A stretch of DNA of 64,000 nucleotides from CAVQXR01 sp046330455. GTDB taxonomy: Bacteria > Actinomycetota > Thermoleophilia > Gaiellales > Gaiellaceae. Below the pieces are notes generated by a model that was given only the letters and a program-made list of their open reading frames with translations, made no database searches and was not told where the DNA came from. Below, one piece after another: positions 41,758 to 50,159 of this stretch. Position 1 is the stretch's first letter. Each line of letters starts with the position of its first letter. The DNA lies in assembly GCA_046330455.1 (NCBI GenBank), contig JAXLSU010000014.1:1-64000 (forward strand), in the 5' to 3' direction. The position numbers and the translations under genes were made by a program.

Positions 41758-43040
41758 GGGCGCTCGTCGTCGGAGGCGGTCTCGCCGGTCTCGCGGCGGC
41801 GCTCGAACTGGTCGATGCGGGAGCAGCCGTGACGCTCTTCGAGGCGAGGCGGACGCTCGGTGGGGCGGTGCAGACGCTTCCCGCGCGGGAGGGCGATCCG
41901 CCGCCACCGCCGGACAACGGCCAGCACATCGGTCTCGGTTGCTGCGTCGAGTACCTCCGGTTCCTCGATCGGATCGGTCAGAGCGACGCCGTCATGCGCC
42001 TGCGTCTTCGCATGCCCGTGATCGACGAGCGCGGGGTCGTCGCGTACCTCGGAGCCGGTCCCGGGCCGTTGCTTCGGTACGGGCACCTGTCCGTCCGCGA
42101 GCGGCTCACCGTCGCCCTGGTCGCGCGGCGGCTCGGACAGCTCGACCCGGACGCCCACGACGGCGAGAGCTTCGGTGATCTGCTGCGACGGTTCGGCACC
42201 GACGCGCGGACGATCGAGAGGTTCTGGGACGTGTTCATCCGGCCCGCGCTCAACCTCCCGTGCGACGAGGCGAGTGCAGCGCTCGGAGTGTTCACGGTTC
42301 AGACCGCGATGCTCTCGACACCGCAGGCCAGCGATCTGCTGCTTCCGATCGCGCCGCTCGGGTCCATGCACGGGGATGCGGCCGGACGGGCCCTCGAGGC
42401 GGCCGGCGCGATGGTGCGGGCGAGAACGCGAGTTGCCCGGGTGGAGCCCGGCACGGTCACGACGGCCGACGGCGAGCGGGTCGAGACCGACGCGGTCGTC
42501 GTCGCCCTGCCGCCCGGTGAGAGCGCGGCCGTGCTCGGAGAGCCGGCCCGACGCCTCGAGCCGTCGCCGATCGTCAGCGTTCACCTGCTCTTCGACCGTC
42601 AGCTGCTCCGTCCGCCCCTCGCCGGGCTCCTCGGCAGCCCGGCCCACTGGGTCTTCGATCGCGGCCGGCTCACCGGTCATGCGCCTCCTCGTGGGCAGTA
42701 CCTGACGGTCGTCTCGAGCGGCGTGCCCGAGCTCGCCTCCGTCCGCGGGCGCGAGCTCGTGGAGCAGATCGCCGGAGCGCTCACCGACCGGCTCGGCAGA
42801 GCCGAGCTCCTCTGGTCGCGGGTGAGCCGCGAGCCCGAGGCGACGTTCGCCTGCCGGCCGGGCACGGCGATCCTGCGCTGCGGCCCGGAGAGCGGCATGC
42901 CCGGCGTTGTCCGGGCCGGTGCGTGGACCGACACGGGGTGGCCCGGGACGATGGAGAGCGCGATCCTGAGCGGCCGTCGCGCCGCCCAAGCGCTCCTTGC
43001 GAGCCGCCCAGTGGCGACCGTCGACGGCGCAGCCCGCTGA
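41754..43040 (+). CDS. hpnE: Squalene-forming FAD-dependent desaturase/amine oxidoreductase HpnE
   Basis: Third enzyme: reduces hydroxysqualene to squalene. The 428-residue flavoprotein begins with the dinucleotide motif ALVVGGGLAGLAAALELVDA, then FEARRTLGGAVQTL, and ends with the FAD-binding GAWTDTGWPGTMESAILSGR. DNGQHIGLGCCVEYLRFLDR is characteristic of HpnE. The start is GTG 41754, overlapping the hpnD stop (GTGA). A 204 bp spacer with a hairpin and a dispersed repeat separates it from the cyclase gene, so the operon may be split here. Confidence 0.93.
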   Translation: MRALVVGGGLAGLAAALELVDAGAAVTLFEARRTLGGAVQTLPAREGDPPPPPDNGQHIGLGCCVEYLRFLDRIGQSDAVMRLRLRMPVIDERGVVAYLGAGPGPLLRYGHLSVRERLTVALVARRLGQLDPDAHDGESFGDLLRRFGTDARTIERFWDVFIRPALNLPCDEASAALGVFTVQTAMLSTPQASDLLLPIAPLGSMHGDAAGRALEAAGAMVRARTRVARVEPGTVTTADGERVETDAVVVALPPGESAAVLGEPARRLEPSPIVSVHLLFDRQLLRPPLAGLLGSPAHWVFDRGRLTGHAPPRGQYLTVVSSGVPELASVRGRELVEQIAGALTDRLGRAELLWSRVSREPEATFACRPGTAILRCGPESGMPGVVRAGAWTDTGWPGTMESAILSGRRAAQALLASRPVATVDGAAR

Positions 43041-43083
43041 GACCGTGGACGATCCCCGCCGCCCTCGAAACACACGACCGGCT

Positions 43084-43114
43084 CCGGGGCCACCCCGGAC
43101 CACCACCCGCTTTC
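43084..43114. repeat. 29 bp dispersed repeat copy 2 with terminator-like hairpin
   Basis: This copy (43086-43114) differs by one base from 35933-35961. It begins inside a perfect stem, CCGGGG (43084-43089), CCA, CCCCGG (43093-43098). Immediately after, TTCAGC-CTATC-GCTGAA (43112-43128) forms a second stem. Placed 45 bp after hpnE, it may end or attenuate the transcript. The remaining ~115 bp to the cyclase start shows no other feature. Confidence 0.7.
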
Positions 43115-43244
43115 AGCCTATCGCTGAATTCGTGACGCGTGGCTCGCACATCGTGCCGGAAGCTGCGCGGATCAGCCTCGCATCGGCGCTCTCTCCGACT
43201 CGCACGAGCGTTCGCTGTGGAGGCGTGATCGTGGGCGCCCCATC

Positions 43245-45113
43245 GTGAGCGCGAGGCCGTCCACGGCGCTCGAGCGCTCGCTCGAGGCCGGCGTGTCCCG
43301 TCTCCTCGAGCTGCAGGAGCCGGGCGGCTGGTGGGTCGGCGAGCTCGAGTCGAACGTGACGATGACCGCCCAGCATCTGCTCTTCCTCGAGTTCTTGCGA
43401 ATCCGGGACGAGGAGACGACAGCCCGGGTCATGGCCGAGCTGCTCGCCCGCCAACGTGAGGACGGGCTCTGGTCGATCTATCACGGCGGCGATCCCGATC
43501 TCAACGCGACCATGGAGTCCTACGCCGCACTCCGCCTCTGCGGGCTCTCCGACCGCGCGCCGCAGCTCGCCGCCGCGAAGGAGTTCTGCCTGGCCCGCGG
43601 CGGCATCGGTGGCGCGCGGGTGTTCACCCGGATCTGGTTCGCACTCTTCGGGCTGTGGCCGTGGGATCGGGTCCCGCAGCTGCCCGTCGAGCTCGTGCTC
43701 TCGCGCCCGTCGCTGCCCGTGTCCCTCTACACGTTCGCGTGCTGGGCGCGCCAGACCGTGCTCCCCCTCGCGGTGGTCATGCACCACCGACCCGTGCGCG
43801 CGCTACCCGCGAGCCGCGCCTGGAGCGAGCTCGATCTCGGGCCGGTGAGGCGGCCCCGCCGGAATGTGTGGGACGACGTCGATCGGCTGCTCGGGGCCTA
43901 CGCCCGATCACCGTTCAAGCCGGGGCGCGAGCACGCTCTGCGGGTCGCCGAACGCTGGATCATCGACCGGCAGGAACGTGACGGGTGCTGGGGCGGCATC
44001 CAGCCGCCCTGGGTCTGGTCGCTCATCGCCCTCGCCTGCCGGGGGCATGGCTGGGATTCGCCAGTGATGCGGAAAGGCGTCGCCGGGTGGAGCGGGTTCC
44101 TCGTCGACGACGGCGACCGCCTGCGTCCGGAAGCGTGTCAGTCCCCGGTCTGGGACACCGGGCTCGGCCTGCTCGGGCTCGCCGCCGCCGGCCTCACGAC
44201 CGATCACCCTGCCGTGACCCGCGCCGTGCGCTGGATCCTCGATGAGGAGGTGAGGGCACGGGGCGACTGGACGGTACGGGCACCTGGCGTGGAGCCGGGA
44301 GGCTGGGCGTTCGAGTACGACAACGACGTCTACCCGGATGTCGACGATGCTGCCGTCGTCGCGCTCGCCCTCCGGGAGCTCGGCAGCGGGCGGCTGGCCG
44401 TCGAACGCGCCTGCCGGTGGCTCGCCGGCATGCAGTGCCGGAACGGCGGCTGGGGTGCGTTCGACGTCGACAACGACGACGACTGGCTCTACGACATCCC
44501 GTTCTGCGACTTCGGCGCCGTGGTCGACCCGCCGAGCGCCGACGTCACCGCACATGTCGTCGAGCTGCTCGCCCACGAGCCCGGGTACGAGGAGCACGTA
44601 CGACGCGGCGTGGCGTACCTGCTTCGCGAGCAGGAGCCCGACGGGTCCTGGTGGGGTCGCTGGGGCGTCAACTACGTCTACGGGACGGGAGCGGCGCTGC
44701 CGGCGCTCGAGGCGGCGGCGCTCCCGCCGGATCACCCGGCCGTACGCCGCGGCGTCGCCTGGCTCGCCGAACACCAGGCTCCCGACGGCGGCTTCGGGGA
44801 GGACTGCCGCTCCTACGACCGGGGGGAAGCCGGGCGGGAGTGGATCGGCCGCGGAGCCTCGACCGCGTCGCAGACCGCCTGGGCGCTGATCGGGCTCGTC
44901 GCCGCCGGTGAGGCCCGTTCGGAGGCCGCGAGCCGGGCCGCTACCTGGCTGTTCGAGGCCCAGCGCCCGGACGGCGACTGGGACGAGGAGCAGTTCACGG
45001 GGACAGGGTTCCCACGCGACTTCCTGATCCGCTACCACCTGTACCGGCTCGTGTGGCCGCTGATCGCGCTCGGGCGCTACCGGGAGGCGCTGGGACGGGA
45101 GAACGCCGGATGA
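43245..45113 (+). CDS. shc: Squalene-hopene cyclase
   Basis: Membrane-associated class II triterpene cyclase of 622 residues, converting squalene to hopene/hopanol. The catalytic DVDD motif is at residues 365-368 (YPDVDDAAVV), as expected. Several QW repeats are visible, such as LLELQEPGGWWVGELE, ERWIIDRQERDGCWGGIQPP, LAGMQCRNGGWGAFD, LREQEPDGSWWGRWG, LAEHQAPDGGFGED and LFEAQRPDGDWDEEQF. The start GTG 43245 has only a weak ribosome site. The stop overlaps hpnA (ATGA). It uses the squalene from HpnCDE. Confidence 0.95.
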   Translation: MSARPSTALERSLEAGVSRLLELQEPGGWWVGELESNVTMTAQHLLFLEFLRIRDEETTARVMAELLARQREDGLWSIYHGGDPDLNATMESYAALRLCGLSDRAPQLAAAKEFCLARGGIGGARVFTRIWFALFGLWPWDRVPQLPVELVLSRPSLPVSLYTFACWARQTVLPLAVVMHHRPVRALPASRAWSELDLGPVRRPRRNVWDDVDRLLGAYARSPFKPGREHALRVAERWIIDRQERDGCWGGIQPPWVWSLIALACRGHGWDSPVMRKGVAGWSGFLVDDGDRLRPEACQSPVWDTGLGLLGLAAAGLTTDHPAVTRAVRWILDEEVRARGDWTVRAPGVEPGGWAFEYDNDVYPDVDDAAVVALALRELGSGRLAVERACRWLAGMQCRNGGWGAFDVDNDDDWLYDIPFCDFGAVVDPPSADVTAHVVELLAHEPGYEEHVRRGVAYLLREQEPDGSWWGRWGVNYVYGTGAALPALEAAALPPDHPAVRRGVAWLAEHQAPDGGFGEDCRSYDRGEAGREWIGRGASTASQTAWALIGLVAAGEARSEAASRAATWLFEAQRPDGDWDEEQFTGTGFPRDFLIRYHLYRLVWPLIALGRYREALGRENAG

Positions 45114-46012
45114 GGGCCTTCGTCACCGGGGCGTCGGGCTTCGTGGGCGCCCACGTCGCGCGTGAGCTCACCGAGCAGGGCTGGGAGGTGTTGGGGGATC
45201 GCGTCGACCTGCTCGATCGGGCGGGGCTGCGCCGCGCTGCCGCCGGTTGCGACGCCGTCTTCCACGTCGCGGCGCTGTACAGCTACGACGCCGAGTCGGA
45301 GCTGATCGAGCGGGTGAACGTCGAGGGGACGGCGAACGTCATCGCGGCATGTCGGTCTGCCGGCGTCGGCCGCCTCGTCCATTGCAGCACCGCCGGCACG
45401 TGCGGTCCGATCGAGGGTCGCGAAGCCACCGAACGGGACGTTCCTCCTGCCTGGGAGCTCGAGGTTCCCTACAAGCGGACAAAGCTCCTCGCCGAGCAGC
45501 TCGTGCTCGAGGCGGTCGGAGACGGGCTCGACGCGGTCATCGTCAACCCGACGACGCCTGTCGGCGACGGCGACCGAAAGCCCACGCCGACGGGCCGGAT
45601 GGTCGCCGGCGTCGCCCGGGGCTCGATCCCCGGCTACGTGGCGACCACCGGTCTCAACGTGGTCGACGTGCGCGACGTCGCCCGCGGTCACGTTCTCGCC
45701 TTCGAGCGCGGAGCCCCGGGTGAGCGGTATCTGCTCGGCGGTGTGAACCTTCCGCTCGGAGAGCTGTTCGTGGCGATCGCAGACCTTGCCGGTCGTGCCC
45801 GTCCGCGCATCCGCGTGCCGTACGCGGCGGCTGTCGTCGCCGCCAGGATCCACCTGGCGAACCGCGACGAGGTGAAGCTCGCCCGGTTGCCGATGTACTT
45901 TTCCAGTGAGAAAGCGCAGAATATGCTCGAGTACCGGCCTGGTCCGGTGACGCCCGCGCTCGCGCGGGCAGTGCAGGAGGCGTTGTCAGTGAACGGAAAG
46001 GGAGGAGCATGA
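45110..46012 (+). CDS. hpnA: Hopanoid-associated NAD-dependent sugar epimerase HpnA
   Basis: Extended SDR of 300 residues related to nucleotide-sugar epimerases. The cofactor motif is VTGASGFVGAHVARELTEQG, the catalytic Tyr-Lys is in VPYKRTKLLAEQL, and NPTTPVGDGDRKPTPTGRMV is a HpnA hallmark. It is thought to act on the side chain or sugar stage of extended hopanoids, though its exact reaction is not firmly established. It overlaps the cyclase upstream and hpnH downstream by 4 bp each. Confidence 0.9.
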   Translation: MRAFVTGASGFVGAHVARELTEQGWEVLGDRVDLLDRAGLRRAAAGCDAVFHVAALYSYDAESELIERVNVEGTANVIAACRSAGVGRLVHCSTAGTCGPIEGREATERDVPPAWELEVPYKRTKLLAEQLVLEAVGDGLDAVIVNPTTPVGDGDRKPTPTGRMVAGVARGSIPGYVATTGLNVVDVRDVARGHVLAFERGAPGERYLLGGVNLPLGELFVAIADLAGRARPRIRVPYAAAVVAARIHLANRDEVKLARLPMYFSSEKAQNMLEYRPGPVTPALARAVQEALSVNGKGGA

Positions 46013-47007
46013 AGTTTCCGCTTCGCAGCACCGTGCAGATCGGTCGCTACGTCGCGTCGCAGAAGAGCGAGGAGCGGTATCCGCTCGTCCTCATGCTCGA
46101 GCCGACCCTCGGTTGCAACATCGCCTGCATCGGCTGCGGCAAGATTCGCGAGTACGAGTCGAACAAGGCGCGCCTGACCGTCGAGGAGTGCCTGGACTCC
46201 GGCCGTCAGTGCGCCGCGCCCGTGATCTCCATCTGCGGTGGAGAGCCGCTCATCTTCAAGGGGATCGAGGACGTCGTCGACGGCTTCCTCGAGCTGAAGA
46301 AGAACATCCAGCTGTGCACGAACGCGCTTCGCCTCGAGGAGATGCTCGACCGCTTCACGCCGAACCCGCGCCTCACCTGGGTCGTGCATCTCGACGGGAT
46401 GCGCGACACGCATGACTACGTGTGTGACTACCCGGGGCTCTGGGACATCGCCGTCTCGGCGATCAAGGCTGCCCGTGCGCGCGGGTTCCGCGTCACGACG
46501 AACACCACGATCTTCAAGGAGTCCCAGGTCGACGACATCGTCGAGATGATGCGATACCTCACCGAGGAGGTCGGCACCGACGGCATGCTCGTGGCCCCCG
46601 GGTACCAGTACTCACAGATCGACCCGAACCTGACCATGACGCGCTCCGAGCACGAGGAGAAGTTCAAGCTGATCCGGACGGCGGCCCGCAAGCACGGCTA
46701 CAAGTGGCTTGCCAGCCCGATCTACCAGGACTTCTTGACGGGCGAGCGGATGCTCCCGTGCACCCCGTGGGGCTCGATCACGCGGAATCCGTACGGGTGG
46801 AAAGGCCCGTGCTACCTGCTGACCGATGCGATCTTCCCGACCTACCAGGCCCTGATGGACGGTATGGAGTGGGAGCGCTACGGGCCGGGGAACGACCCGC
46901 GCTGCGAGCATTGCGCCATCCACTGTGGCTTCGAGCCGTCCGCGACCCTCGCGACGACGCAGAGCGTCAAGGAGACGGTGCGAAGCCTCGCGTGGACGTT
47001 GCGCTAG
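46009..47007 (+). CDS. hpnH: Adenosyl-hopene transferase HpnH (radical SAM)
   Basis: Radical SAM enzyme of 332 residues that attaches 5'-deoxyadenosine to diploptene, the first step to C35 hopanoids. The cluster-binding cysteines are C36, C40 and C43 in LGCNIACIGCGKIREYESNK, a CxxxCxxC pattern, followed by ISICGGEPLIF. A C-terminal Cys set (CTPWGSITRN, CYLLTD, CEHCAIHCGFEPS) matches HpnH. The ATG 46009 overlaps the hpnA stop and has a GGGAGG ribosome site. It shows that the strain makes extended hopanoids, not only hopene. Confidence 0.95.
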   Translation: MKFPLRSTVQIGRYVASQKSEERYPLVLMLEPTLGCNIACIGCGKIREYESNKARLTVEECLDSGRQCAAPVISICGGEPLIFKGIEDVVDGFLELKKNIQLCTNALRLEEMLDRFTPNPRLTWVVHLDGMRDTHDYVCDYPGLWDIAVSAIKAARARGFRVTTNTTIFKESQVDDIVEMMRYLTEEVGTDGMLVAPGYQYSQIDPNLTMTRSEHEEKFKLIRTAARKHGYKWLASPIYQDFLTGERMLPCTPWGSITRNPYGWKGPCYLLTDAIFPTYQALMDGMEWERYGPGNDPRCEHCAIHCGFEPSATLATTQSVKETVRSLAWTLR

Positions 47008-47630
47008 ACACCGCCCCGGTAGCCCGTCCCGTCGAGGCGGGTGAGCCCTTCACCCTTGCCTGCGCACTGGAGGTCGAGGAGCGCGCCGCCCGGCGGGCGG
47101 GTGCGCAGGCGGTTCGCATCGGGCTCGCAGCCTCGCGACCTCTTCCCGAAGGGCCGATCGTCGGGTTCGGCCTGGCGGGCGCTCTCGTTCCCGAGCTCAC
47201 GCCCGGGACGCTGCTGACCGCGTCCCGGGTCGTCGACGAGGCCGGCACGACGCTCTGGGAGGGCGAGCCGCTCCCCGTTCCGGGCGCCCGGGAAGCCGTC
47301 GTCTGTGTTGCGGGCGCCGTCGTGGACGACCCGGCGGAACGGGCTCGGCTCGCCGCTCGGACCGGGGCCGTCGCGGTGGAGATGGAGGGCGCCGCGCTGG
47401 CGCGCAGCGGGCGTCTTGCGGGCGTCGTGCGAGCCGTCTCCGACGGCCCCACGCGGCCCGTCGGTCGCCTCGCTACCGCTTCGACGCCGGACGGCGGCAT
47501 CGCGTGGGGAGCGGTGGTAGCCGCCTTCCTCCGGGAGCCGGTACGGTCGTTGCGGGCGTCGCGCGATGCGAGACGCGGTCTCGCGGCGCTCGAGCACGCG
47601 GCCGTCTCGCTGGCGGGCGGTGCTCGGTGA
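46992..47630 (+). CDS. hpnG: Adenosylhopane nucleosidase/phosphorylase HpnG
   Basis: Purine nucleoside phosphorylase-like protein of 212 residues expected to release adenine from adenosylhopane, giving ribosylhopane. The MTA/SAH nucleosidase-type signatures are GLAGALVPELTPGTLLTASR, VAVEMEGAALARSG (Met-Glu at the ribose site) and VRAVSDGPTRPVG (Ser-Asp for the base). The GTG start at 46992 overlaps hpnH by 16 bp; its stop overlaps ispH (GTGA). The order H-G fits the known two-step sequence. Confidence 0.88.
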   Translation: MDVALDTAPVARPVEAGEPFTLACALEVEERAARRAGAQAVRIGLAASRPLPEGPIVGFGLAGALVPELTPGTLLTASRVVDEAGTTLWEGEPLPVPGAREAVVCVAGAVVDDPAERARLAARTGAVAVEMEGAALARSGRLAGVVRAVSDGPTRPVGRLATASTPDGGIAWGAVVAAFLREPVRSLRASRDARRGLAALEHAAVSLAGGAR

Positions 47631-48550
47631 AGCGGGTGCTGGTCGCCGCTCCCCGGAGCTTCTGCGCGGGTGTCGTCCGTGCGATCGACATCGTCGAGAA
47701 GCTGCTCGAGACCCATGGGCCGCCGGTGTACGTCCGTCACGAGATCGTCCACAACATCCATGTGGTGCGGGATCTGGAGGAGCGGGGCGCGATCTTCGTG
47801 GGAACGGAGCAGGAGGTACCCGAGGGCGCGCTCGTCGTGCTCTCGGCCCACGGGGTCGCCCCGACGGTCTACCGTCAGTGCGCCGATCGAAAGCTCGAGG
47901 TCATCGATGCGACGTGCCCGCTCGTCTCGAAGGTACACGCGGAGGCGCGCCGGTACGCCGCGCGCGGGCTCAAGATCGCGCTCGTCGGCCACGCAGGTCA
48001 CGAGGAGGTGGTGGGCACGATGGGCGAGGCTCCGGAGTCCATCACCCTGGTGGAGACGGTCGAGGACGTCGAGGGCCTCGAGTTGCCCGACGGGCAGCAG
48101 GTGGCGTACCTGACCCAGACGACCCTCTCGGTGGACGACACGTCCGACGTGATCGATGCGCTGCGAGTGCGGTTTCCCGATCTCGTCGGGCCGCCCTCGG
48201 CCGACATCTGCTACGCCACCCAGAACCGCCAGGACGCGGTGAAGAAGATCTGCGAGCAGGCGACGATCGTGCTCGTCGTCGGCTCGAAGACGAGCTCCAA
48301 CGCGAACCGCCTCGTCGAGGTCGCCCACTCGCGCGGCGCGGACGCCTACCTGATCGACGACGCGGGCGATCTCGATCCGGCCTGGCTCGACGGCCACGAG
48401 ATCGTCGGCCTCACCGCGGGCGCCTCCTCGCCCGACTCCCTCGTCAACGGCGTCGCCGACCGTCTGGCCGAGTACGGCTACGGCGACCGCGAGGAGGTCG
48501 AGCTCACCCGCGAGGACGTCTACTTCCGGCTTCCGGCCCGGCTCCGGTAG
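47627..48550 (+). CDS. ispH: 4-hydroxy-3-methylbut-2-enyl diphosphate reductase
   Basis: Last enzyme of the MEP isoprenoid pathway; makes IPP and DMAPP for farnesyl diphosphate, the HpnD substrate. The product is 307 residues. The three iron-sulphur cysteines are in RSFCAGVVRAIDIVEKLLE (C13), DATCPLVSKVH and ICYATQNRQDAVK. YVRHEIVHNIHVV carries a substrate-binding His. The GTG start overlaps hpnG. A copy inside a hopanoid operon probably boosts precursor flow. A hairpin directly follows the stop, and this seems to end the operon. Confidence 0.95.
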   Translation: MKRVLVAAPRSFCAGVVRAIDIVEKLLETHGPPVYVRHEIVHNIHVVRDLEERGAIFVGTEQEVPEGALVVLSAHGVAPTVYRQCADRKLEVIDATCPLVSKVHAEARRYAARGLKIALVGHAGHEEVVGTMGEAPESITLVETVEDVEGLELPDGQQVAYLTQTTLSVDDTSDVIDALRVRFPDLVGPPSADICYATQNRQDAVKKICEQATIVLVVGSKTSSNANRLVEVAHSRGADAYLIDDAGDLDPAWLDGHEIVGLTAGASSPDSLVNGVADRLAEYGYGDREEVELTREDVYFRLPARLR

Positions 48551-48564
48551 GCGGACGATCCGCC
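48550..48564. terminator. Hairpin at the end of the hopanoid operon
   Basis: GGCGGA (48550-48555) pairs perfectly with TCCGCC (48559-48564) across CGA, starting at the last base of the ispH stop. No T-run follows. It lies between convergent genes and may terminate or stabilise the transcript. Confidence 0.45.
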
Positions 48565-48618
48565 GTGCGACCGTCCAGCGACGGCAGGCGCCGGGCGCTC
48601 TGCCGCCGCCGCGACGGT

Positions 48619-48750
48619 TCAGCGGACGATCGCCGCAACCACCCCGATCACGAGCAGGATCACTACGAGGGCGAGAGCGAGCTTCCAGACACCGTGGACA
48701 AGCCACCGGACGGTCGGGTCGACGTCGTCTCTCTGCCGTTCGTCAGCCAT
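48619..48750 (-). CDS. Small single-pass membrane protein (43 residues)
   Basis: A charged N terminus (MADERQRDDVDPTVRWLVHG) is followed by one membrane helix (WKLALALVVILLVIGVVAAI) ending in VR. The ATG 48750 has a strong ribosome site (GAGGAGGCGAC), which decides it over the longer open frame. The function is unknown. It lies 49 bp downstream of the secreted-protein gene on the same strand and might be cotranscribed with it. Confidence 0.65.
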   Translation of the reverse strand: MADERQRDDVDPTVRWLVHGVWKLALALVVILLVIGVVAAIVR

Positions 48751-48799
48751 GTCGCCTCCTCGTGCCAGACGGTTGCGCGTGCCAGACGGTTGTGTCTCG

Positions 48800-49420
48800 T
48801 CAAGCGCCGGTATCGTAGGCCCAGGAGCCGTCTCCATAGGCCCAGACTTTGACCCAGGGTTGAGCCGAGTCGAGCGTCTTCCCGAGTACCTCCTGGACGA
48901 ACCTCCCCTGTCTGAAGGTGTAGTGCCCGCCGTTCGAGTTGCTTCTCCACTGGAAGAACCAACCCGCCGAGCCGATCTGTCCACGGTAGAACCACGTCGG
49001 ATCCGTACAGCACGGGTACGCGTTCGTGTTCACGCTCGTGAGCCGCGGATACGTCCAGCAGAAGCGCTTCTCCTGCGTGTACTTCCAGAGCGTCGTACCG
49101 AACAGGAAGCTCCTGCCGATCCGTGTTGCCCACACGGTCTTGCAGCCTGACGCAGCCTGGAGGGAGCGCGATCCTCTGGCTCCGAGCTCGCGTCGGCTCG
49201 CGGTACCGCTCGAGACCGGCGTCTCGGGTGCGGCCTCGACCCGAACCCTGGGGCCGAGTGGCCGGCCCGCCCGATCGGTGAGCTGCTCGGACAGCACGTC
49301 TTCGAACACGACGTGATCGCGATTGCCTGGCCCGTCGCCGTCCGCGGCCTGGGCCATGCCCGCGACCGTGAGCGCGGCGAGTGACGCTGCGGCGAGCGCG
49401 ATCGTGCGCGAGTACCTCAT
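48800..49420 (-). CDS. Secreted protein of unknown function
   Basis: A 206-residue protein with a clear Sec signal peptide (MRYSRTIALAAASLAALTVA, cleavage likely after AQA at about 25). The mature part is rich in aromatic residues and has conserved-looking cysteines (SGCKTVWATR, KRFCWTYPRL, AYPCCTDPTWFYRGQIGSAG) and a WFFQWRSNSNGGHYTFRQG strand, suggesting a small disulphide-stabilised beta domain. I recognise no family. The ATG 49420 has GAAAGGGGG upstream. The 739 bp upstream hold the repeat array. Confidence 0.7.
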   Translation of the reverse strand: MRYSRTIALAAASLAALTVAGMAQAADGDGPGNRDHVVFEDVLSEQLTDRAGRPLGPRVRVEAAPETPVSSGTASRRELGARGSRSLQAASGCKTVWATRIGRSFLFGTTLWKYTQEKRFCWTYPRLTSVNTNAYPCCTDPTWFYRGQIGSAGWFFQWRSNSNGGHYTFRQGRFVQEVLGKTLDSAQPWVKVWAYGDGSWAYDTGA

Positions 49421-49570
49421 TCATCGTGCACCCCCTTTCCGGGTCCTCGATCGCGGGCGGGTGACCAACCTCCACAGTAGAGGGTCAGCGGCGCGATTTC
49501 ATCGGCCGTTTAGGACAGGTGGTGTCACGGAGGGCTCACGGAGCCGTCACGAATCGAGCACGCGGCCCCG

Positions 49571-50020
49571 CGGCTGAGCGGCCCCGCGGCTGAGCGGCCG
49601 GCTCGGCCGGCCGCGATCCGCGCAGGAGCCGCCCGGAGGGCCGCGGTTACCGGGTTTGTCCGGTTTGCGACCTGCGTTGGCGTTGGGCTGCTGTTGCTGG
49701 GTGGTCTTCGCGGCCGAGCGGCCCCGCGGCTGAGCGGCCGGCTCGGCAGGCCGCGATCCGCGCAGGAGCCGCCCGGAGGGGCGGGCACGGGTTTGTCCCG
49801 TTACGACGGCGAAGGGGCGGGGCCCGCTGTGGGCTGAGCGGCCCCGCGGCTGAGCGCCCGGCTTGGCCGGCCGCGACCCGCGCGGGAACAGCCCGGAGGG
49901 CCGCGGTTACGGGTCTCGTCGGCGCGACCCGCGCAGGAACAGCCCGGGTGGCCGCGGTTTACCGGGCCTGTCCGGGCCGCGACCCGCACAGGAGTGGCCC
50001 GGTGGGGCCGCGGTCGTGGG
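49571..50020. repeat. Array of diverged 70 bp-family repeats
   Basis: About five units of the same family as 20011-20159 occur at roughly 49571-49650, 49715-49780, 49833-49910, 49921-49960 and 49976-50015. Shared blocks are GCGGCTGAGCGG, GGCCGGCCGCGA, CCGCGCAGGA and GCCCGGAGGGCCGCGGTTAC. Spacing is irregular, unlike the tandem copies at 20 kb. No gene is visible from 49421 to 50159; the first 150 bp must hold the secreted-protein promoter. Confidence 0.8.
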
Positions 50021-50159
50021 CAAACCGGCCGAGCCCTGCGGGGGGTCAGCCCGCCGAATGTGCTCACCCATAACCGGCCGGTCGGGGGTGAGGCTCATCG
50101 AGACCTCGACGGTTCTTGCCGCGGCAGTCCGGGCGCGCCGTGGGCGGCCGGGCGGCCGG

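Noticed and set aside
49525..50067. Minus-strand frames with repeated RNRGPPGCSRAGRG-like peptides
   Set aside because: They are translations of the dispersed DNA repeat, not a repeat protein; phase and composition vary between units.
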